From positions 1 to 30,796 of IMG/VR virus record IMGVR_UViG_3300012353_000006: DNA of 30,796 nt; one strand, written 5' to 3'. This document shows positions 20,881 through 28,108 of the stretch, in pieces. Source of the stretch: a virus. How positions within the stretch are numbered: the stretch's first letter is position 1; the number at the start of each line of letters is the position of its first letter. Position numbers and translations under genes: made by a program. A model generated the notes under the pieces. The model did not search any database and was not told where the DNA came from. It worked only from the letters and a program-made list of their open reading frames with translations.

Positions 20881-22470
20881 ATGCCTCTCGTAGAATTCCC
20901 CAATGGCGAGCGCGTCGACTTTCCGGATGACATGCCGGAAGAGGAGATGCACTCCGCCGCTGCGTCCTACTGGCAGGGAAAGCAGAAAGGCACCATGAGC
21001 AGCGGCGAAAGCTTTATGCATGGTGCCGGCAACATCGCCTACGGTTTATCGAAGATGGCAGCGCGCGCGCTGCCACAGGAAGCCCGTGGGGTCATGGCTC
21101 GCCCGCTGGGGAATCTCGAGGAGAATATCAAGCAGCGGAAAATCGAGTACGAGGCACGCAAGCCGGAAGGCTTCGATGTTGCCAAGATGGCTGGCGAAAT
21201 TGCCGCAACATTGCCGATCGCGCTGGCCGGTGGTTCCGGCCTTGCCGGTGGAATGGTGGCCGGTGCAATTGCCGGTGCGGCATCGCCAGAAACCGATGAC
21301 GAGGATCATTACTGGCACTCCAAGATGAGGCAGGCCGGTATCGGTGCTGCTGGTGGTGTTGTCGGTCAAATTGCCGGCAAACTGATCGGTGGGGCGGTAA
21401 ATCCGGCGGCGAAACAGTTGGTTGGCGAAGGTGTTACGCCATCGCTGGGCCAAGCTATCGGTCCCAAGGCGGCAGTGGCCGAAGAGAAGCTTACCGGCGT
21501 GCCGTTTCTTGGCGGAGCGATCGCTCGCACGCGAGATCGCGCCATCGGGATGATGAATGTGGCGACCTACAATCGCGCGTTGTTGCCGATTGGTCAGAAG
21601 GCCAGCGGCGAAATTGGGCATGAAGGTGTCGAGGAAGTGCGCCAGCATCTGAGCCGCGCATTCGATGAGATCGCGCCGAAGCTGACTCTCGCTCCCAACA
21701 CCCTTGCATCCGATGTGGCACCCATTGTCGAGAAGGCGGCTCAATATCTGCCGGAGAAGGAAATGAACCGGCTCGGCGAAATCTTGGATCGAGCCCGCAC
21801 AAAGAATAATTTCAAGGAAGCCGAAGAATACCTTAATCACTTTGCCACTGAATATGGCCGCGCTCCGGACCCTGATATGCGCTCTCTCGGCGAGCATCTA
21901 TCTAGCGTGCTCGACGCCGCGCGCAATAGCTTGGCTGAGCAGAATCCCGCATATGCGTCTCGGTTGCGTGCCATAAACGAGGGTTGGGCCAATTATGATG
22001 TCATCCGTCGTGCTGCTGGTGCGCAGGGCTCGCGCGAGGGCGTCTTCAGTCCAGAGCAGCTCAATGCAGCAGTCAGATCACACGCCATTGCTCGTGGTGG
22101 TCAGGCAAAGGGACTCGGCCAATATGCCAGCGGTCAGGCATTGATGCAGGATTTGTCGCGTCCGGCCATGAGGGTGCTCGGCAAGAAATACCCCGACAGC
22201 GGCACTCCAGGAAGGATGATGCAAGCTGGCAACGTAGCGGTGCTCTTGGGTCCGCTGTTGGGTCATCCAGCGACCCTTGCGTTGCCGGTTGCCGAGGCTC
22301 TCGCAGCAATTCCATATGCCAGCCAACTACTTAGAAGGGCATCGGCTGCTGCCGTTCTAAAGCGGCCAGCTGGGGCGGGCGCGGCCGCACTTACGGCAAA
22401 AATAGCAGGCAGGGTAGGGGTGGTATCGCCAGGTGTTGGTTTGGTATTGGACGAAGCGGGTGTGCCATGA
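20881..22470 (+). CDS. Large internal virion (ejection) protein with glycine-zipper segments
   Basis: 529 residues, ATG one base after the preceding TGA. The opening (VEFPNGERVDFPDDMPEEEM) is a short domain I recall at the N-terminus of several podovirus internal proteins. Two Gly/Ala-rich hydrophobic stretches, about 105-135 (LAGGSGLAGGMVAGAIAGAAS) and 152-173 (AGIGAAGGVVGQIAGKLIGG), could cross or insert in a membrane during ejection. A long helical body follows, then a third hydrophobic region near residues 440-490. No peptidoglycan-degrading motif. Largest of three probable pilot proteins. Confidence 0.7.
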   Translation: MPLVEFPNGERVDFPDDMPEEEMHSAAASYWQGKQKGTMSSGESFMHGAGNIAYGLSKMAARALPQEARGVMARPLGNLEENIKQRKIEYEARKPEGFDVAKMAGEIAATLPIALAGGSGLAGGMVAGAIAGAASPETDDEDHYWHSKMRQAGIGAAGGVVGQIAGKLIGGAVNPAAKQLVGEGVTPSLGQAIGPKAAVAEEKLTGVPFLGGAIARTRDRAIGMMNVATYNRALLPIGQKASGEIGHEGVEEVRQHLSRAFDEIAPKLTLAPNTLASDVAPIVEKAAQYLPEKEMNRLGEILDRARTKNNFKEAEEYLNHFATEYGRAPDPDMRSLGEHLSSVLDAARNSLAEQNPAYASRLRAINEGWANYDVIRRAAGAQGSREGVFSPEQLNAAVRSHAIARGGQAKGLGQYASGQALMQDLSRPAMRVLGKKYPDSGTPGRMMQAGNVAVLLGPLLGHPATLALPVAEALAAIPYASQLLRRASAAAVLKRPAGAGAAALTAKIAGRVGVVSPGVGLVLDEAGVP

Positions 22471-22649
22471 TGACGGCAGTTTACAAACTGAGACGTCTTC
22501 TAGCGAGATTGTGCGGGCGTTTCTTGGCGCACACGCCTGCTGGCTGTATGATGGTTGGTCGCGGGTTTCCGTCATTTCTTACAAGAGAAGAGCGTTACAT
22601 TTTGCGACACAGCATCATCATTTCTCAGGTAAAATTCCGTGACACATGA
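22467..22649 (+). CDS. Small basic protein, unknown (low certainty)
   Basis: 60 residues from the ATG overlapping the ejection-protein stop (ATGA). Two adjacent Met codons, basic residues (KLRRLLARLCGRF), a FPSFLTREERYIL segment and a short hydrophobic end. A competing frame (22433-22642) has no coupled start. Evidence is mainly the overlap. Function unknown. Confidence 0.42.
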   Translation: MMTAVYKLRRLLARLCGRFLAHTPAGCMMVGRGFPSFLTREERYILRHSIIISQVKFRDT

Positions 22650-22758
22650 GGAAATGCTCTACATCTTCGCCAAGGGTTTCATCGTCGCCACGTTGGCTGG
22701 CGTGATCAGGTGGGCATGGGACAAATGGCAAAGAAGCACCCCGGATTCAAAGCCGTAG
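22639..22758 (+). CDS. Very small membrane protein, one predicted TM helix
   Basis: 39 residues from GTG, with AGG about 9 bases upstream. A helix MLYIFAKGFIVATLAGVIRW spans roughly residues 6-25, followed by a basic/polar tail (DKWQRSTPDSKP). It overlaps the preceding frame by 11 bases and the next gene by 43 bases. The topology would suit a membrane micro-protein such as a small holin or modulator, but it is not identified. Confidence 0.42.
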   Translation: MTHEEMLYIFAKGFIVATLAGVIRWAWDKWQRSTPDSKP

Positions 22759-22880
22759 CATCGAGGATCGCGGCCAAGGAAGGCGTCAGCAAAGAGCGCG
22801 CGAACGCCATTCTTGCCGCGAGTTCGCGCGGCGCATCGGCGTCGGCCAAGCGCAAGAATCCCAGGCTCAAGAAGGTCTGA
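22716..22880 (+). CDS. Small conserved basic phage protein (KHPGFKAV family)
   Basis: 54 residues (a second ATG at 22725 gives 51). The sequence has KHPGFKAVASRIAAKEGVSK near its start and ends KNPRLKKV. From memory this is a recurrent phage family 'k.pGFkaVq.kIAkkqGvs...AgaILA.as..as..Akk.NPrLkrV' of unknown function, usually encoded among late genes. Highly basic and helical, so nucleic-acid contact is plausible. The AAGAAGG at its 3' end serves as the ribosome site of the next gene. Confidence 0.7.
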   Translation: MGQMAKKHPGFKAVASRIAAKEGVSKERANAILAASSRGASASAKRKNPRLKKV

Positions 22881-22881
22881 T

Positions 22882-24108
22882 GTGCCTTCACGCCAAGTCT
22901 TTTTCACTGAGTCGCTTGGCACTGCGAACGTCAGCAGTAACGTTCGTACTGACGTAACTGCGCTCACTTTTGTTAATACAGCAAGCGCCGCCTATTTCAT
23001 AGGAGGCAGCTGGTCGATCCGCGCTAGTGAGGCACAGAATAATGCTTTTGCGCAGATAGTCTACCAGGAAGCCGCCGCCACCGCGACCGTATGCGATTTC
23101 ATGTTCGCTGGAGTGACCGCGAGCGACGTTGAGTGCCAGTTCGGATTTCGGCGCATTCTCACCGAGAACTCCGCAGGCACGCGGCATGTCAATTTTCGTT
23201 TGCACGTCAGCGCCAACACCAAAATGAGCGAGGTGCGCAATCTCAGACTGTGGGCCATCAAGGCTACTGCGGCCGATGCTTACGGTACGACTGAGACGTT
23301 GCATCAGATTGTTGCCCCTACTGGCTGGGCAACGGCATGTTCAGCGACGTTTACACCGGCCACGCAGGGCAATTATCTTGTCATGGGCGTCGGCGGGCTT
23401 GCCATTCAGCAGGGCGGACAGAAGCATCGCGGCGCGAGACTGCTCCATCAAGGAACAGCTGGGCTTTCGCCAGCCGGATACATGGGGATGTATTCGTCCG
23501 GTGGATTCACCAGTCCCAGTTCATGCTTTCCGATCGTCGATGTGGTAAATTTTGCTGCTGGATCAAATACTCTCGAATATCAATTTGGCACCAGCGCCGT
23601 TCTTTGTTCAGCCAATGTCAATTGGGCGCGCATTGCGGCGTTGAGGGCAGATGCTTTCAACGCAATTACGATTGCCGCAACTAATGTAACTGCCTCTATT
23701 TCAGCAGCAACATTTGTTACGGCTTTAACGACTTCATTAGCTATGAAGGGCGGACTTAAATACGGCATTCTTGCTATGTCTCGTGCTAGGGCGAGCAATC
23801 TTGTTAATTCCCAACAGGTTTATTTTATTGCTGATACAACGGTAGGGGAAACAACAATATTAAATCAAGGAACAGCAGCGGACGCTCTGTGGTCGTGGCA
23901 TCCAAATGTAGTTATGGCAATGGTTACTGCCAGCCAGGGGACACATGAATTCAGGTATCAAGGTCGCATGGGAGTTACTGGCGGCGGCTTGGATATGGCT
24001 TATCAGCGAATCATCGTTATGCAGTTTGATGCAACAGCTGCGGCCGCAGCTACTGGGTCTAAGCTCGGTTTCTATATGCACGTTGATCAACAGCAGAGAA
24101 TGCGATAA
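22882..24108 (+). CDS. Beta-rich tail protein with repeated domains
   Basis: 408 residues from GTG 22882, chosen because AAGAAGG lies just upstream and the preceding small gene stops there. The frame is open from 22813, but that extension would be shadow sequence of the small gene. All-beta composition. About three related segments of roughly 120-130 residues are visible by eye: one ends EVRNLRLWAIKATAAD, one has SNTLEYQFGTSA then WARIAALRADAF, one has THEFRYQGRMGV then YQRIIVMQFDA. This suggests tandem jelly-roll-like modules. It lies directly upstream of other fibre genes, so a distal tail or receptor-binding role is likely. Family not recognised. Confidence 0.65.
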   Translation: MPSRQVFFTESLGTANVSSNVRTDVTALTFVNTASAAYFIGGSWSIRASEAQNNAFAQIVYQEAAATATVCDFMFAGVTASDVECQFGFRRILTENSAGTRHVNFRLHVSANTKMSEVRNLRLWAIKATAADAYGTTETLHQIVAPTGWATACSATFTPATQGNYLVMGVGGLAIQQGGQKHRGARLLHQGTAGLSPAGYMGMYSSGGFTSPSSCFPIVDVVNFAAGSNTLEYQFGTSAVLCSANVNWARIAALRADAFNAITIAATNVTASISAATFVTALTTSLAMKGGLKYGILAMSRARASNLVNSQQVYFIADTTVGETTILNQGTAADALWSWHPNVVMAMVTASQGTHEFRYQGRMGVTGGGLDMAYQRIIVMQFDATAAAAATGSKLGFYMHVDQQQRMR

Positions 24109-24112
24109 TTAA

Positions 24113-26470
24113 ATGGCTGTATGGTTGCGTCAGAGCACCGCGGTTTGCGCGGCTGTTGGTCCTTTCGTATCGGATAATAATCCGAGAACAGCCGTTATTG
24201 GCATCGGCAACCAGGGAAGTCACACTGTTGTATCTGGCGACCATAGGCTAAAGAAGGCCGGCGCTAATTGGGTGTCAACAGGATCATTTTTTGCTAACGA
24301 GGATGGTGGTGGGTGGTTTTATGAAATCGCCCTAACCGCTAACGATGTAGATACATTAGGCCAGTTATGTTGGACCACATACGCATGTGCTGCCGTTACG
24401 GTATTGCCTGTTTGGCATACATTTGAGGTAATCAACGCCAAAACATACGATGCATATTTCGGAACGGAGTCTATCCGTGCTGATGTAGTAATGTGGGATC
24501 ATGTTTCCGCGACGAATGTTCTGATCAGCGCGAATGTTGGGCAGTGGAAGGGTGCCGTACCGGCTTCCCTCGGAAGTGCTTCGACAATTCCAGCTGATGT
24601 GCTCTACTGGAACCACGGGTCGGTGGCTGGGATTGTCACGGCGGGTGCGCCAAGCATCAATCTTGTGACATGGGCTGGTGCAGCGGTCAGCGCCATGCCA
24701 GGCGCACCGGGCGCGATCGCTGGAAGCGTCGATGTTAGCTCATGGGGCGGCAAGGCGGTTGCTGCCATCACCACGGCCGGCGCAATACCCGTTGATGTCA
24801 TGTATTTCAACCACACAAATTCAGCTGGCAATGCTGGGATTCTGCAGGTAAACGTTGTGCAATGGTTGAGCGCAGCGCTTGCTGCCGGCAATGCTGGTAT
24901 TCCGGTTGTCGATGTTCTGACATGGCAGCATACCACTGCTGCATCAATTGTCACGGCCGGGACAATTCCAGCTGACATAATGTACTACGCGCATTCAGCC
25001 AGCGCTGCGGTAGCCGCGCCGCTGCAGGTTGATGTTTCGAAATGGGATCATGTCTCGGCCGCGAGCGTAACCGTCAGCGCCAACGTCGGCTCTTTCACCG
25101 CTGGCGTGCAGCTGCCGGCCGTAACGAGTGTCGTGAATATCGGTTCAGGGGCCATGACGGCCACATCGTTCGCCGATGCTGCCATTCGCCAGGCAACGCT
25201 GGCAACGACGTTGCTCGTCAGCGCCAATGTCGGTTCGATCGGTAGTGGTGTGATGGTCTCTGCCAACGTTGGCCAATGGCGCGGCACAGTGCCATCGCTG
25301 CTGTCCGGTACGCTGGTGCAGTCGCATGTCGGATCGATGTCGGCTGGCACAGTGAACTATGCGGCCGTTGGGTTTGATGCATATAAGAAAATCACCCTAT
25401 GGTTGACTGGTTCGGCTGGAGTCGGCAGTTCGAAGACTCAAGTCTCGGCTGTTTCCATTTCACCAAACAGCACTGATTTCTACAAAGGTTCGGTAATTCT
25501 GATGACGAGCGGCACATGTCAGGGTGTCATGCGCCGCATTACTGGCCAAGCCGGAAGCGTCGTATCGTTCGCGGCGATGCCCTTCGAGGTATCGGCGGGA
25601 GATGAGTTCGGCTTCCTGATGACATCGTGGATGGAGGCCCCAGGTGGCGCCGCTGCCGATGTCAACGTTCTGACATGGCTGGGAGCGACGCCAAACACAC
25701 TAAACGCCGGCAATGTCAGGGCCGATGTGATGATGATCGATCACATCTCGGCGGCAAATGTTCTCGTTAGTGCAAATGTCGGTCAGTGGAAGGGTGCGGT
25801 GCCTGCTTCTTTGGGTAGTGCGTCCACCATACCAGCTGACGTGCTTTACTGGAATCACGGTTCGGTGGCAGGCATCGTGACGGCTGGTGCACCGAACATC
25901 AACGTTGTCACCTGGGCAGGCAGCCCCGTCAGCGCCATGCCGGGCGCTGGTGGTGTTGCTGGTAGTGTGGATGTCAGCTCATGGGGCGGCACAGCCGTCG
26001 CAGCGATTGTCAGCGGCGGCTGGCCGCGTGTGGAGATAGCGAGCTATGCAGCAGGGGAAGCGCCATTGCAGCCGACCGTGGCTGGCCGAACGCTGGACGT
26101 CTCGACAGGCGGCGAGGTAGGCATCGATTGGGCGAATGTCGGCACCCCAGGTGCCACCGTCAATCTCGCGGCTACCACTTTGGGGCTTCTCGGTGCCTCA
26201 GCCATCGGTGCAAGTTCATTTGCGGCATCGGCGATTGACGCGAATGCTCTCGCAGCTTCTGCTGTGGACGAAATCCTTGATGATACGCTCGAAGGTACGA
26301 TGACGGTACGCCAGGCGTTGCGCATCATCCTGTCGGCTGTTGCCGGCAAGCTATCCGGTGCTGCTACGACCAACGTGCTCATTCGTGACATAGGGGACAC
26401 CAAGAACCGCATTAATGCGACAGTCGATGCTGCTGGCGATCGGACAGCGATAACCCTTGACGGAACCTAG
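24113..26470 (+). CDS. Tail fibre-like protein with internal repeats
   Basis: 785 residues. The N-terminal 100 residues form a compact domain containing LRQSTAVCAAVGPFVSD. The body consists of many short repeats of the form 'DV..W.h.....v.aG.ipaDV' and five 'SANVG' units (SANVGQWKG, SANVGSFTAG, SANVGSIGSG, SANVGQWRG, SANVGQWKG). A middle globular part (KKITLWLTGSAGVGSSKTQV) separates two near-identical 84-residue blocks. The C-terminus (DEILDDTLEGTMTVRQALRI, then ATTNVLIRDIGDTKNRINAT) matches, from memory, a conserved end of phage tail proteins. Probably an elongated fibre or a structural platform for the spikes. GC-rich, unlike the spike C-terminal domains. Confidence 0.7.
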   Translation: MAVWLRQSTAVCAAVGPFVSDNNPRTAVIGIGNQGSHTVVSGDHRLKKAGANWVSTGSFFANEDGGGWFYEIALTANDVDTLGQLCWTTYACAAVTVLPVWHTFEVINAKTYDAYFGTESIRADVVMWDHVSATNVLISANVGQWKGAVPASLGSASTIPADVLYWNHGSVAGIVTAGAPSINLVTWAGAAVSAMPGAPGAIAGSVDVSSWGGKAVAAITTAGAIPVDVMYFNHTNSAGNAGILQVNVVQWLSAALAAGNAGIPVVDVLTWQHTTAASIVTAGTIPADIMYYAHSASAAVAAPLQVDVSKWDHVSAASVTVSANVGSFTAGVQLPAVTSVVNIGSGAMTATSFADAAIRQATLATTLLVSANVGSIGSGVMVSANVGQWRGTVPSLLSGTLVQSHVGSMSAGTVNYAAVGFDAYKKITLWLTGSAGVGSSKTQVSAVSISPNSTDFYKGSVILMTSGTCQGVMRRITGQAGSVVSFAAMPFEVSAGDEFGFLMTSWMEAPGGAAADVNVLTWLGATPNTLNAGNVRADVMMIDHISAANVLVSANVGQWKGAVPASLGSASTIPADVLYWNHGSVAGIVTAGAPNINVVTWAGSPVSAMPGAGGVAGSVDVSSWGGTAVAAIVSGGWPRVEIASYAAGEAPLQPTVAGRTLDVSTGGEVGIDWANVGTPGATVNLAATTLGLLGASAIGASSFAASAIDANALAASAVDEILDDTLEGTMTVRQALRIILSAVAGKLSGAATTNVLIRDIGDTKNRINATVDAAGDRTAITLDGT
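24518..24769 (+). repeat. Internal 84-residue duplication in tail protein, copy A
   Basis: Encodes residues 136-219 of the tail protein at 24113, from VLISANVGQWKG to SWGGKAVAAI. Copy B lies 1242 bp downstream. In the first 45 codons only one amino acid differs, while 26 codons differ synonymously (counted by eye), so the copies are old as DNA but conserved as protein. Confidence 0.85.
25760..26008 (+). repeat. Internal 83-residue duplication in tail protein, copy B
   Basis: Encodes residues 550-632 of the same protein, from VLVSANVGQWKG to SWGGTAVAAI. One residue shorter than copy A (deletion in the PGAPGAIAG segment) and about 90% identical in protein sequence by manual comparison. Confidence 0.85.
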
Positions 26471-26473
26471 AAT

Positions 26474-28102
26474 GTGTTCGTCCATGTATATTTCCCTGCT
26501 GTCTATTTTCCAGGCACTTATTTTCCTGGTGTTGCCGTTTCCGGAGCATTGATCGTGGCACTTGAACACCAGACGACCGTCAAGAGCTGGTTCGAGGCTG
26601 GCGACGCGCCGACACAGGTGCAGTTTTCGTCGTTCATCGAAAGCAGCATGCCGGAATGGCAGGTCAATGCGACCGAGCTTATTCTTGGGGGCGCAACAGG
26701 TGTCCTCACAGTACTCTCCGCCGTTAGCGCAACTGTCGGTGGAAGCATTCCGGTTTTCGGAGCTGTCGGCGGCCAAGTCACGACGGTGAATGTAACGGCA
26801 TCTCTCGTAAGGATGCTCGGGACCGGCGTCGGCCCGCAGATCGTTGCGGCCACCGGTACGGCCGCGGTCGCATCATTGTTCGACTCATCAAGCTTTACAT
26901 ATACTCATCCGCAAGCAACGGCCGCCAATGCGCGGACGATTAACAACAAATTTACGGAAATTTTTTCCGTCAAGGACTTTGGCGCGACCGGTGACGGGAT
27001 TACAGATGACCGAGCGTTCATCAAGAGTGCTGTCAGCGCCATGCCGAGCGCTGGAGGTGCGTTGTTCTTTCCACCTGGAACATACAATGTCGACAACTCA
27101 ATTCGTCTGAATAGACCAGGCACGTATTTCGGTGCTGGTCGAGATGTGACATTCATCAACGCGACAACCGCTCAGAGCCACGTCTTTAAGAGCGACGCTG
27201 GCGCCATAACCATACGCGACATGAGTTTCTCGTCGTCAAGTGTTCGCACCAGCGGTGCGTATGTATTGGTATCATCTAATGATTTCCGCCTGCAGAATTT
27301 TAATATGACAGGCGCGTTCGAAGGTGTGCGGATTCCAGGCACTCCTTCTGTAGTGACAATCGAAATGGGGCAAATCAGAGATACCGTTGCTCCAAACGGT
27401 GTCGGTATTCTCGTACAGGGCGGCTTCGCCCTATCTATCCGCGATATTGTGATGGACAATGCATACGGATCACAACCGGTTGCTGGAATACGAATAGTGA
27501 AGTCAGGTGATATAAAGATTCAAGACTGTAATATAATTCATTGTGCCACTGGACTGCAACTATTGGCAAATATCGGAGAGATAGATTCTGTGTGGGCAAC
27601 CAATAGCTTTTTTGATAACTGCTTCAACAATGGCGTACATATATTAGGGGATGGTTATACTATCGCGCGATGCAGATTCAGTGATTGCTGGTTCTCATCG
27701 GCTGGCACCAATGGGGTGGTTATAGACGTATCAGGGGCTGGAATAGTAAATGGTGTAGATTTCGCTAATTGCCACGCATTCCTAAATGGCGTTAACGGTA
27801 TCCTTACAAATAACCGCAAGGCTATAAACATAAATATCGTTGGTGGGCAGTTCGCGCAGAATGGGACTTCCGGGATTGCATTCGAGACTTCTGCTAGTTC
27901 ATGGGGTGTTATTGGAGTCAGGTCTGGCCAGACAGCTACTCTTTCCGGTAACCAATTCGGCCTTTTCGTGAATGGTAGCGCAGCTGACAATACGAGAGTG
28001 GTCGGTGGTGACTTCAGGGGGAACACGGTCACAAATATGACTGGATTGCGGGATTATGGCCTATCCGGGACAAACTTCGTGGTAATCGGCAATTTGGGAT
28101 AA
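26474..28102 (+). CDS. Tailspike 1: shared N-terminal domain plus pectate-lyase-like beta-helix
   Basis: Up to 542 residues. From GTG 26555, which has GGAG 8 bases upstream, the sequence ALEHQTTVKSWFEAGDAPTQ aligns with the start of tailspike 2. That GTG may be the real start and would give 515 residues. The upstream extension encodes a Y-F-P-A/G repeat. The shared domain is followed by a Gly/Val linker, then SVKDFGATGDGITDDRAF, the classic entry of pectate-lyase-3/tailspike beta-helices. After it come solenoid turns (AITIRDMSFSSSSV, LSIRDIVMDNAY, IKIQDCNIIHCATGL, YTIARCRFSDCWF). The N-terminal part would dock to the virion and the beta-helix would bind or cleave host polysaccharide. Catalytic residues not located. 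Confidence 0.78.
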   Translation: MFVHVYFPAVYFPGTYFPGVAVSGALIVALEHQTTVKSWFEAGDAPTQVQFSSFIESSMPEWQVNATELILGGATGVLTVLSAVSATVGGSIPVFGAVGGQVTTVNVTASLVRMLGTGVGPQIVAATGTAAVASLFDSSSFTYTHPQATAANARTINNKFTEIFSVKDFGATGDGITDDRAFIKSAVSAMPSAGGALFFPPGTYNVDNSIRLNRPGTYFGAGRDVTFINATTAQSHVFKSDAGAITIRDMSFSSSSVRTSGAYVLVSSNDFRLQNFNMTGAFEGVRIPGTPSVVTIEMGQIRDTVAPNGVGILVQGGFALSIRDIVMDNAYGSQPVAGIRIVKSGDIKIQDCNIIHCATGLQLLANIGEIDSVWATNSFFDNCFNNGVHILGDGYTIARCRFSDCWFSSAGTNGVVIDVSGAGIVNGVDFANCHAFLNGVNGILTNNRKAININIVGGQFAQNGTSGIAFETSASSWGVIGVRSGQTATLSGNQFGLFVNGSAADNTRVVGGDFRGNTVTNMTGLRDYGLSGTNFVVIGNLG

Positions 28103-28108
28103 TGTGGC

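Noticed and set aside
21046-21897. 283-residue minus-strand frame
   Set aside because: Antiparallel to the large ejection-protein gene. Its sequence is Arg/Gly/His-rich without recognisable domains and it would be the only minus-strand gene here.
12324-22470. Siphovirus or myovirus tail (tape measure, major tail protein)
   Set aside because: The long proteins lack the extended heptad/hydrophobic tape-measure pattern and are preceded by adaptor and hub proteins typical of short tails.
22813-22881. Upstream extension of the beta-rich tail gene to an earlier ATG
   Set aside because: The extension is Arg-rich shadow of the KHPGF small gene in another frame. GTG 22882 has a better ribosome site.
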